Origin: Odontesthes bonariensis
Lineage: Eukaryota > Chordata > Actinopteri > Atheriniformes > Atherinopsidae
Direction of reading: 5' to 3'
DNA: 64,000 bases
Assembly (NCBI RefSeq): GCF_027942865.1
Contig: NC_134514.1
Location: forward strand, 38,559,765 to 38,623,764
This document shows, piece by piece, positions 54,524 to 64,000 of this stretch; position 1 is the first letter of the stretch, and every line of letters begins with the position of its first letter. Below the pieces are notes generated by a model that did no database searches, had not been told where the DNA came from, and was given only the letters and a program-made list of their open reading frames with translations. The position numbers and the translations under genes were made by a program.

Positions 54524-56001
54524 TAACTCTTGCATAACTATATTAGAGTCATACTGTTGACTTATTGAAGAACTCAGAGACACAAGTTCAAGGTTTTCCC
54601 AGAAAGCCATAGTACTGTTAGTTTGTGCAATTACAGTTGTTTCTATTATACGTAGTTTCAGAGGACAAATCAATAAATCTTTTCACAGCTCCATACTGAA
54701 GCATGAGGCAGCCATGGCTCAGGGGATGCCCACCAATCACAAGTGATTTGATACCTGGCTCATCTAGTCCATATATTGAAAAGATAAAAAAACTGAAGCC
54801 CTAACTGCTTTGTATGCAGCATCTGTGTGTATGAGAGAGAAAAAGCTCCGTACGACTGCATGAGTTGATAATTGTTCCATGTGATGAAAAGAGCTTTGGA
54901 TGGTTGATCAGACTTTGAAAGCACCGCATATTCACTATCCTGAAATAGCTACTTTGACATGTTAAAAAGTTTTGCTAATTCAGAAAAGCTGATGCCCTAC
55001 AGCTCAAGTCTAAAAAGACAATATAATCAAGTTCCAAAGCAGTTGTATCATGTCAGTTAATTCTGTGTTTCTTCAGTGGTTTTCCAGTAATTCCTGTTCA
55101 GACCTCCTCTAACTAACTAGCTTTCACTTTATATTTGTCGGTTAGGGCCATCTGTAGCAGAAATCAGATTTACTGCAGTTCCTATAGTTTGCTGAACACT
55201 GGATAAAGGTCACATATGGCTAAATGTCCGAATGCCATATATCCACCTTGCTCCCTACCATTCTTCTCCAGAGAAGTATCACTATAGCCTGATGCAGCTA
55301 CCACCGAGCTTCATTATTCTTTGCTATGATGGTTATCGTTCCAGTAACTGCAGGTGGCAAAGGAAAACAGATAAAAAACTGAAATCCATTAAGATCAATC
55401 CTCTGAGAACCATGAATGTCTACATAAAATATCCTGCAAAGCCACCAGACAGCTGTTAAAATACTTCAGTCTGCACAAAAAGGGGCACCGTGATCCCTAA
55501 AGCAATTAAAAAATACACAAACAATAAAAAGAAAAGAATTTCTCAAGACTAGATCAAGAAAGGTTACATTAAACTTTAAAAAATAAATGAATAAATAAAT
55601 AAACTTGTTTCTGATGTAGGCTATTTCTATTCAACTGTCCCTTTTATGCCTAATTTCACTCCCTATCTGACCGCCTGCAGTGATGTGTCCCCTTCACAGA
55701 TGATTGGCAGATCATGCATGGTAAGAAGTCCTTTTAAAAGCTGATCTGAAAAGTGAACTTTTGCAGAGATTGCCCTCATCTTTCCTTTGTGTATGAAATC
55801 CTTTTAGCCCTGCAGCCCGGGCCTCAGACACATGTCACACAGGTTTCCTTCACACATATCTACAAACAACCTTGATGCGTTCTGCATGTGCTCATGCACT
55901 CCAACCTAACATTTCCTGAATAATACATCATTTGGATGAGAACACCTTGAAGATGAAAATCTGAAATCTTTGGCATCAATTCAAGAACAGCTGTGATGGT
56001 G

Positions 56002-56004
<3 letters not shown>

Positions 56005-56041
<37 letters not shown>
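56005..56041. repeat. (TG)n microsatellite
   Basis: A pure TG run of about 37 bp. Confidence 0.95.
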
Positions 56042-56043
<2 letters not shown>

Positions 56044-57140
56044 CATTATGGGAGTATGTGTATATTTGTACAAATATCAACCTTCAGCCAATGTGGCAGT
56101 CCTTCTGGGGTGTTTTAGGAAAGCGTTTGGCTGCCACTGGTGGTTGATTCTTATAGATATTCAGTATCTGACCAGTTCTATACTGAGAAAATTTCATCTT
56201 GTTGGCTGATATTAGCATTATCGCTGGCTGGAATGTCTACTTTCTCAATTCTGTTCCTTGAAATGAATTCTGCAATTCCAGATTGATGCTTGAGAGTGGA
56301 GTTTGTGTCACTGGTGGAATGTAACTAAGTATACTTGAGCACAATTTGATGTTACATGTGTTTTATCTTAAGGTTTTAATTTCCATGTTATGCTTCAACA
56401 TTTTTTTGCCTTTTTTTCCACTAGAATTTTACAACCTTAGCTATTTTTTCTTAGATAAAGGTTTTACTTACACAACTTATGAAGACAGATTTTTATATAT
56501 ATAAAAGGACACCTTATAACAGATTACATTTAGAATCTGTTTGATCAAAAGCTGCAAGTCTGTCACTGTCAGCTGACAGACGTTTGATTGACCACTACTT
56601 TGACAATTGTTTAAGTTTAATTTAGAAATGCCAAACATTTAATGGTTCCTAACAAAAACTACAATTCTAAGACTTCTAGTTCATGGAGCAAAACAGAAAT
56701 GTAATTGTTATGTACTTCTCTTTCTTTTTTCTAAACCTTTTCATAGAAAAACATTTACATTTATCAAGAAAGACAGATTCATCAAACAGTGAAGGCTTCA
56801 ACTTAAGGAACCGCAACACTTGAATAGAGCCTCCCAATGAAAAGTGATCATCTTTTGATATTAGTTTAGATCATTCATAGGACCTAAACTGAGTCCTTTT
56901 TGAAATGGCAGTATATTGTCCAAATTATACTTCTATAATTTTACTTTTGATTGCATATTTATTTGCAATTTGTAGAGTTTAGAATTACTACTTTAGTAAA
57001 TGGATATCAGTACTTTCTCCACTACTGACAACTGATTTCCTGGACTGAGTAATTAGTGGAGGGTATGCAGCTGCGACAGCCACCGGTGTGGAGATGGGTT
57101 TAGTTAATGAGACAGAGGGAGGATTCACTCTGCTCCAGTG

Positions 57141-57151
57141 CTTAAAAAGGG
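57141..57151 (+). promoter_or_regulatory. TATA-like box of the ZP3-like gene
   Basis: CTTAAAAAGGG about 30 bp upstream of the ATG at 57,179 implies a leader of only a few bases. Very short leaders are seen in other fish ZP genes (general recollection). Confidence 0.4.
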
Positions 57152-57178
57152 TGTGTAAAGACAAGCCTGTATGCAACA

Positions 57179-57895
57179 ATGGAGGCCAGGGTGCTTGTTG
57201 TGGTGGTCGTCGTCTTCGTCTGTGGCAGGCTGACAGATGCTCGCATCGGCAGTATGAGAGGACCACCCTACTGGGCAGCTAAGCTGCAGAAACCTGAAGA
57301 AGTGGAAGCCAAGCCAGTGGACCCTAAGAGGGAGCGCTCCAGTTTGTTAGCTCGGCCAGCTGGCAGCTTCCATTCAAAGTGGATTGAGCCTGCTGATGAC
57401 CAGTTCAGTTGGAAGTTTCCAGAACATCCAGTGGAACCAGTGAAGAAGTCTCCTTTCCAGTTCAAAGTGCAGGAGCCAGTGGTGCCCAACCGTGTGGCTG
57501 TGAGGTGTGGAGAGAGTAAGATCCAGGTGGAAGTGAGTCAGGACCTGCTGGGCTTCGGCTCGCTCATCAGCCCAGATGAGATCACACTTGGGGGCTGTCC
57601 AGCTAAGGAGGTCGACGACTTGGCTCATGTGCTGGTTTTTGAATCTGAGCTTCATGATTGTGGCAGCACACTAGAGGTATGAAGTTCTCATTCCAATGGT
57701 GCAGAAATATTTAATTGTACAATAATGGCATAATTTGTATGTCTCTCTCTCTCCTTTCAGATACAAAAGGGAGAGTTTGTCTACTACTTCATGCTGCTCT
57801 ACAAACCCAAGCTGTTGGGCAAAAGTCCCATTCTCAGGAGCCAGAGTGTAGATGTCAAAGTTGAGTGTCACTACATGAACTTGAAGCAGCAGTAA
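57179..57895 (+). CDS. ZP3-like protein consisting of signal peptide and ZP-N half-domain
   Basis: Two exons, 57179-57676 and 57761-57895, joined by a GT-AG intron in phase 0; 210 residues. It begins with a signal peptide (MEARVLVVVVVVFVCGRLTDA). A linker rich in Pro and Lys follows, then a ZP-N domain with its four Cys in expected contexts: VAVRCGESKI, LGGCPAKEV, LHDCGSTLE and VKVECHYMN. Egg-coat ZP3 proteins normally run on for 200 residues or more (ZP-C domain, cleavage site, membrane anchor). Here TAA follows eight residues after the fourth Cys, and AATAAA (57,965-57,970) comes 70 bp later. It could be a genuine ZP-N-only egg-coat component or a truncated ZP3 copy. A TTAAAAAGG TATA-like box at 57,143 lies about 35 bp upstream of the ATG. 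No ZP-C exon is seen downstream. Confidence 0.85.
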
Positions 57896-57964
57896 CTGCT
57901 TTAACCCCCCCGCCCTTTAACTTTGGCATGTTAACCATTTCTGCTTTGTTTGTTGGCAAGTGAG

Positions 57965-57970
57965 AATAAA
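57965..57970 (+). terminator. Polyadenylation signal of the ZP3-like gene
   Basis: AATAAA 70 bp downstream of the stop codon, followed by GT-rich sequence (TTTGTCTC). Confidence 0.65.
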
Positions 57971-58257
57971 ATATTTACAGCTGCTAACTTTGTCTCTTTA
58001 GAAGCACTGTTCTCTGGCTTTGAGTTGTAGTGCCAGTCCTTTTAAAGTTCACTTTAAATTGTGTTGTCTCTTGTGCACTTGACTCGCATCTGGGGGAGGC
58101 AGCAGTGGAACAAAAGCTTTTGCATTATATGGCTCAGATGTGTGATCAATACATGGCTGTATACCACTGCAAAAATCTTATACACCCTGGCAACTTTTTA
58201 GTTTTGGGCAGATTGTCTACATTTGTTGGGCAGTGACGTGTCTGGATTTGGGGGGGA

Positions 58258-58500
58258 GGTTGTCTGGACCTCAACGTTATTGAAGCAGTGTGGGATCATC
58301 TTGACAGAACGGAACGAAAGGCAGCCCACATCCAAAGAAGAGCTTTGGGATGTCCTTCAAGAAGCCTGGAGAACTATTCCTGAAGACTCCTTAAAGAACA
58401 GAAAGCTCGTCTGAGAGGGTTCAGGCTGTGTTGGCCCATATTAAAATAAATTGCTCCACCCTTTTCCCCCATTTTCATGGCAATGCAGTCCTAGCCACAC
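58258..58500 (+). pseudogene. Tc1-like transposase C-terminal fragment
   Basis: LDLNVIEAVWDHLDR in one frame, and in another RNERQPTSKEELWDVLQEAW plus RTIPEDS. This is the region around the last catalytic acidic residue (PDLNPIExxW) and the C-terminus of fish Tc1 transposases. It is frameshifted within 20 codons. No terminal repeat is identified. Confidence 0.8.
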
Positions 58501-58904
58501 AAACGGAAGAGTTTATTTTTAAAATGACACTTTAGTCTAAATTTGTTGGAGGCTGTGAAACATGGAAATGAGATAAATGTGCTTTGGATAACACCTCACC
58601 ACTCTGCCCATATACTCACAAAGCCAGTTGGTGAGGCATTACGAATATGCTCCTTCATGATTAAGTGAAACATTATACTGCATTACCAATGGGTCCTTCT
58701 AAATGCTCACTTTTTTTTTTTAACACTGCTACAAGCTGTGGTGCATTCCAGAAGAGGCATGTGTGTACATCTCTATCAACTAAAGACAATGAGTACTTAA
58801 GCCTATAAAATAAACCTTTCAGTCCCACAGTGGGGGGAAATACAGTACAGCAGGCAAAGTTCTGGTGCAAACTGTTGGTTTCCCTAGCTGGGAAATTCTT
58901 TTTG

Positions 58905-59510
58905 AATTGACTTTGCGCTTCAGGGACAATCTGTCATATAGTTACTCTAGATCAGGGATACCCAAATCCGGTCCTTGAGTGCCGACGTCCTGCTGGTTTT
59001 AGATGTTTCCCTGCTCCATCACACCTGATTCAGATCGATGCTTCATCAGCTGGTTTAACAACCTTTTGAAGAGCTCCATTTCATCTGAATCAGCTGTGTT
59101 GAAGCAGGGAAACATCTGAAACCTGCAGGATGTCGGCCCTCGAGGACCGGATTTGGGTATCCTTGCTCTAGATGGTATTTCCTTGGCTTCTAGTTCTACA
59201 GTGAGGAACCTTGGAGTTATTTTTGACCAGAACTTATCATTTGACTCGCATATAAAACAGGTTTCTAGGACTGCCTTCTTTCACCTTCGTAATATTGTTA
59301 AAATCAGGAACATCCTGTCTCAGAGTGATGCAGAAAAACTGCTCCATGCATTTGTTACTTCAGGATTGGACTGCTGTAATTCTTTAATTATTGGGCTGTC
59401 CCACATATTCTCTGAAAAGCCTTCAGCTGATCCAAAATGCTGCAGCCAGAGTTCTGATGAGAACTAACAGGAGAGATCATATTTCACCAGTTTTAGCTTA
59501 AAGGAACAAA
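58905..59510 (+). mobile_element. L2-like LINE fragment (copy E), interrupted by a hAT MITE
   Basis: The frame RFRDNLSY at 58,914-58,944 continues after the MITE as [20 protein letters not shown] and [20 protein letters not shown]. It is nearly the same as copy D (44,469), which reads [20 protein letters not shown] there. It ends near ISPVLA about 59,500 without a 3' tail. Confidence 0.85.
58953..59165. mobile_element. hAT MITE (213 bp) with perfect 8-bp target duplication
   Basis: CTCTAGAT at 58,945-58,952 and 59,166-59,173 flank the insert. The ends are CAGGGATACCCAAATCCGGT and, inverted, CAAGGATACCCAAATCCGGT, and the arms pair further inward. CAGGG ends plus 8-bp duplication are diagnostic of hAT. 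Removal restores the LINE sequence. Confidence 0.9.
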
Positions 59511-61352
59511 TCACCAGAACTGGTGATCTGATGGGTAAAATAGTAGATACTTAAGATAATGGTGCAATCAATTTGTTTTCACAAGCATATAGCCCAAAGC
59601 TTTGGTGGTTATTTGTGAAACATTTACAAAAGGATCGTTGTTTCTCAGTGTTTTTCTCAGAAATTGTGAACATCCTCCACAAAGCCATTTATTGCAGATG
59701 GTTTCAACATCTGTTGTGACATCGAGGTTTGAAAGGTTAGTGGTGCACACTGAAGAAAAGTAGCAATATCTATGTAAAACGTTGGGACATTAATATTTTA
59801 AACAGATGATGAAATGTGCCTCTGGTTATCAGGTATCTCTTGCAAGTTACAGAGAAGATCAAACAGAAAAGATTAGAAGGCCATCCCTAAGGATGTCTGA
59901 AATAGAGCTATGATGTCCCTGCTTGCATTACATATACTGTATATTTTTATTTCCACACAGGTTACCAACCAGTTATATGGTGCCTTAAGGACACTGATAT
60001 GCCAGTGGTTCAGCCAATGGAAACTCATCATATATTCTGCTTTTGCTGATGAATAACCCAACAACATTCTGTGGTATTTAGAAATGCAGAAACAGTAAAG
60101 TCTAGATAAGGAAGTTTTAGGGACTGAAGTGGAGTTACCTTGCAGGACTTAAGATCTGCATTTGACACCAGTCTGGGGTGTGTGTGTGTATGTGTTAGTC
60201 TCTCTCTGTGAAAAATGTAAAATTTCAGCCATTAAACTTTGACTTTGAAATACTTTGTTAAAAACTGTTGTCAAGTACAATATAATGATGTTTGTTTTAG
60301 TATATCTCTACTCTCCTGTATTATTCCTCTACTTTTACCTCTGTATTTTTCTGACAGCTGTAGTTACTTTTCAATTTAGAATCTGACATAAGAAAACAAG
60401 TTTATGAAACATTGTACAATGTATTGTTACAGATTAAATTTCATATTGAAATGATTCGAAAACATGTGATTTAATGCATACTCAGTAAGAGTTATTTCTG
60501 ACATTCAAGTCTTATATCCAGTTTTCAAATAACATCTAAGATTCCACCAGCTAAACAATGAGCAGCTAAATGTATGAATTTGCTGCTTTTCAAAAATCTC
60601 ATTTATACAGTGATTTGGATGAAGCAAACAATGACCAGCTAATCAACGTATTGGGGTCTTTGGTATTGTTATTTTCACATAAAGTGATTGCAATTGCAAC
60701 TTAAACATGGGAAAATGTAATAAACAACATGAGTGAGGGGGAGGGTGAATGGGTTCGTAGACTTCTGGTGGTGTCATCATGTCATACACAGAGCACATAA
60801 GAACAAATGACCCCAAGTTAGAGATTAAACTGTGTACATGCATGAAGTGTAAAACTTGTAAAACAGCATTATCCACCTATGTTGTAACTGTTGTTTTAAG
60901 ATGTGTGGATGAATGGACTATGATTTACAACATAAAAGCTGTCACACAAGCAGTAAATAAGGTCTTATTTCCCAGATTTAAATCTTTTTAACATAAGTAT
61001 TTTAAAACAAGATCAATAATTCTGGTCTTAATGCTTGGCTTTGCAGGGCAGCATACAAAATTATGGACATTCGGACAGGCAGGACAAGCGAGTTAAAATG
61101 ATAACTCCATACAGGAAGGAAACCCAGAACCCTGTTGTCACACAGCCTGCAGTTATCTTCATGGATTAGTGCCCAGATACTGCTATCTCTGACCAACACT
61201 GTAGCTTTGATGTAAAGGTACAACCAGCTGTTTCATGAAAGAAGCCACTCAGCTGTAATTAGCTGTTGATTTATTGCAAACTAATGGTGCCATCTGAAAA
61301 CCAGGTAATCAGATTACATCTGGCGTTATTTGTGTAATGCAGTCATGCTTCT
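59511..61352. other. Intergenic, no feature recognised
   Basis: AT-rich DNA with short open frames only. Confidence 0.45.
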
Positions 61353-61354
61353 TA

Positions 61355-63732
61355 CAGTTTTTTCTGTTCGCTAAAGCACATTTTTTGTAACTTTGGCTGT
61401 TTAAGCTGAACTCTTCACACATATACACAAACATTTCACCAATGTAGCAAAACTGTAAGCACAAAAACTGATTTGCACTGAGTTTGAAATGTTAGAAAGC
61501 ACAGTTTGCTAAATGTACCAAAGCAATCCATTGCACAACACTCTTTTTGCATAACTGTAAACACAACTCACTGCTTTACACACAATTTCCAAATGATGAA
61601 CACACTCCTAGAAAAACTATACACATTAATGGATATTTTGTACACTATACTACTACTTATTAGACAACATGTGACAGGTGGACACAATTTTAGATCATCA
61701 CTTCACCTTGCAACCAGCCTAGAAATAAGTCACAGGAAAGCTTTCTGTGTGGAGAACAATGGAAGGAGAAAGACTTGTCGGAAGAGTGAGGATCAGAGGA
61801 GGACGAGGCAGAGGACGTGAAGAAATAAGAGGGAGAGGACAACATGGACCGAGACAAGAAAATGAAGTCTTAGGAAGAGGACGAGGGGGGCAAGGAGCAA
61901 GAGGACGAGGAAGGGGAGGAAGGAGACAAAGACACATAATTACAGATGACATAAGGGCCACATTGGTTGACCATGTCATCAACCATGGCATGAGCTACAG
62001 GGAAGCTGGAGAAAGGGTTCAACCCAATCTGAGCCGCTACACTGTAGCAAGCATAATCAGAACATTTCGCACTGAGAACCGATATGTAGAGTCATTTCAT
62101 ACTCTATACATTTCATACTTCATTTCACATTGCAGTATAGGCCTACTTGCAATCTGTACATAGAAATACAGTGTACATGTTAGACAATATGTATACTTCT
62201 GTAATATGTAAAATACAGTAATGTACAAATGATGCCATTGCTACTTTACAGAATTGCTAGAATTCCGAGAGCTGGGGGCAGAAAAAGACTGTTCACACCT
62301 GAGCAGGAGATCCACATTGTGAATATGGTGATGGCGAACAATACCATAAGGCTGCGTGAAATTCAGCAGCGTGTAATTGAAGATGACACAACTTTTGCAA
62401 ATGTAAATACTGTGAGCATCTCAGCAATATCACGCTTACTTGTCAGAAACAAAATTTGCATGAAGCAGGTCTACAGAGTGCCCTTTGAAAGGAATCAGAA
62501 CGAGTAAAGCAACTGCGTTGTGAATATGTGCAGGTAAGCAACAGTATTGGTGTTGAATTCAGAAGTGTATACATGGTCCTTTTACATACTGAAGTGTATG
62601 TATTTTGTTTGTTTTTTCTTTTTCAGAGAGTAATGGCGCTAGAGGCAGATGCCATGGGCCATGAGCTCATATTTGTGGATGAGGCAAGGTTCAACCTCAC
62701 TGAAACAAGAAGACGGGGCAGGAATGTCATCGGACAGCGTGCCATTACAAATGTGCCAGGGCAGAGGGGGGGCAACATAACAATGTGTGCTGCGATCAGC
62801 CAGAACGGTGTCCTTCACCATCATGCCACACTGGGCCCGTACAAGACAGACCTCATCATTGCATTCCTCAACCAGCTAAATGCCATCCTCACAAATGCAC
62901 ATCGAGCACACCAAACAAGATATGTCGTAATATGGGACAATGTTAGCTTTCACAGATCTGCTGCAGTCCGTAACTGGTGTCAGGATCATCCACATTTCAC
63001 TATCCTCAACCTCCCACCTTACTCTCCTTTCCTCAATGCCATCGAGGAGTTCTTCTCTGCCTGGCGATGGAGGGTCTATGAGCGTAATCCCCAGCAGCGT
63101 ATGGCCCTGCTACAGGCAATGGAGGAGGCATGTGGGGATATTGACCAGGCAGCATGTCAGGGCTGGATACGCCATGCAAGGCGATACTTTCCCCGCTGTC
63201 TTGCACTTGAAGACCTAGCATGTGACGTTGATGAAATCTCGTGGCCAGATCCAGCAAGGCGTATGGATGTTCAGTAACTTCCTTTAGTTTTCAGTACACT
63301 TGTATTGAGTTTTCTTGTGTTTTTATTTACATGTAAAAAAATATTTTTAGTTTGTTTTGGTGAATGTAAATAAACAGTCATGATTGAATTGATTCCCTGT
63401 GTGTTTATATCAAACGTATTCATGATAAAAGTACGATGTAAAATTGATTTACATTATGCAAAGAAAAGCACAAGCCAAATGTGTGTATCATTTATAGCAT
63501 TTGTGTGTAGTTGCAGTGTGGCCGTGTTAATCAAAATGATAGGTTGTGTGAATGATTTGCCACAGAAATGCAATTTTTACAAAGGTGTATAATGTTTTTC
63601 AACTTTAGTTTGATTTTGCAATGTATCTACAATGCTTTGCTAGATTGGTGTGAAGTTCTTGTAGTTGTGTGTAGAGTTTTGCAAAAGCAGCCAAAGTTGC
63701 GAAAATGGAACTTTAGCAATCAGAAAAAACTG
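61355..63732 (+). mobile_element. IS630/Tc1-mariner-like element, near full length (2.4 kb)
   Basis: TA at 61,353-61,354 and 63,733-63,734 flank ends CAGTTTTTTCTG and CAGAAAAAACTG. The inverted similarity continues inward for about 45 bp (CTAAAG, AACTTTGGCTG). It contains one plus-strand transposase gene in pieces. TA duplication is the rule in this superfamily. Confidence 0.85.
61759..63277 (+). pseudogene. IS630-like DDE transposase (DD35E) with Arg/Gly-rich N-terminus
   Basis: Three frames in order: 61,759-62,085 has an RG/RGG-rich start (GRVRIRGGRGRGREEIRGRG) and a helix-turn-helix (INHGMSYREAGERV). 62,252-62,507 has GGRKRLFTPEQEIHIVNMVM and LYRVPFERN-type YRVPFERN. 62,625-63,277 has the catalytic core: FVDEARFNL (first Asp), YVVIWDNVSFHRS (second Asp) and PPYSPFLNAIEEFFSAWRW (Glu). 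Thirty-five residues lie between second Asp and Glu. The segments are joined by probable introns (acceptors at 62,251 and 62,624; donor after GTGCAG at 62,532). A frameshift near 62,500 turns SERVKQ codons out of frame, and the first intron phase does not match, so this copy looks inactive. The core itself is well preserved. Confidence 0.75.
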
Positions 63733-63734
63733 TA

Positions 63735-64000
63735 ATTCACACCATCTTGACTCATAATGCTGTGTTGGATTTGGTTGGATGTAGCTGGGATCAGTCAGTT
63801 TTTACTGAATGACTTCCTCTCCCAAAGACAAAAGTAACATTTTAAACTATGACATCACCGCTGGAAAAGTTAATAGATGAATGAATAAAAGAATGACAAT
63901 ATGCTTCATATTGTTTTTTTGCTATGAGTGTCAAAAACTAGGACGTTAGAAAATCCCTGTGAACTTTTGTGACTCAGTGTACCTTTAAGATCTTAACAGT
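63735..64000. other. Intergenic, no feature recognised
   Basis: Nothing to annotate up to the window edge. Confidence 0.5.

Larger units (their letters stand above)
53761..57140. other. Intergenic, microsatellites only
   Basis: Apart from two microsatellites listed separately I find no exon, RNA gene or terminal-repeat element. The open frames over the CA tract are repeat translations. Confidence 0.45.

Noticed and set aside
54197-54673. Cys/Val- or His/Thr-rich long open frames
   Set aside because: Translations of the CA/CGCA microsatellite in several frames; no gene evidence.

Overview
The window is vertebrate nuclear DNA, almost certainly from a teleost fish. The host genes have GT-AG introns, (CA)n microsatellites are abundant, and the repeats are typical fish families: L2-like, Rex1-like and Rex3/RTE-like LINEs, PIF-Harbinger, hAT, Tc1/IS630 and Crypton pieces, and TTAA-flanked MITEs. 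Bacterial-style operons are absent.

Host genes. (1) Positions 43-107 are the last coding exon of a gene whose C-terminus resembles ULK2. In human, ULK2 lies beside the ALDH3A1/ALDH3A2 cluster, so the synteny fits. (2) Two tandem, same-strand ALDH3 genes follow. The first (coding 6,867-16,721) looks like aldh3a2, fatty aldehyde dehydrogenase. The second (coding 22,391-35,287) is an ALDH3 paralogue with a different C-terminal membrane anchor. Seven consecutive internal exons have identical lengths in both genes, and reading frame and catalytic residues are intact in both. (3) A small two-exon zona pellucida 3-like gene (57,179-57,895) encodes a signal peptide and a complete ZP-N half-domain, then stops.

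Mobile DNA. Most of the rest is transposon sequence. The aldh3 introns hold a Crypton tyrosine-recombinase remnant with a minisatellite grown out of it, a two-gene Harbinger remnant, an L2 LINE flanked by an exact 83-bp duplication, and a Rex1-like LINE broken by two DNA transposons and by a proline-rich coding VNTR. From 35,701 to 51,181 lies what I read as one large (15.5 kb) DNA transposon with CACTG-type terminal inverted repeats. It carries two plus-strand, intron-containing genes: one with a small Cys/His-rich domain and acidic tail, the other resembling C14orf93. An exon of the second gene is split by a 6.9-kb fold-back element with an 8-bp target duplication and a P-element/THAP9-like transposase fragment. 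A TTAA MITE, a CACTG MITE and an L2 LINE later landed in the fold-back element. The opposite palindrome arm preserves the empty sites, so the order of insertion can be read.

The right end of the window holds a 175-bp satellite arranged as an inverted pair of arrays, a hAT MITE with a perfect 8-bp duplication inside an L2 fragment, and a 2.4-kb IS630/Tc1-like element (DD35E) with TA duplications and an arginine/glycine-rich N-terminus.

Long stretches (4.3-5.0, 5.3-6.5, 32.9-34.9, 53.8-57.1 and 59.5-61.3 kb) show no gene I can support. All assignments come from reading the sequence and remembered family motifs; no database search was run.
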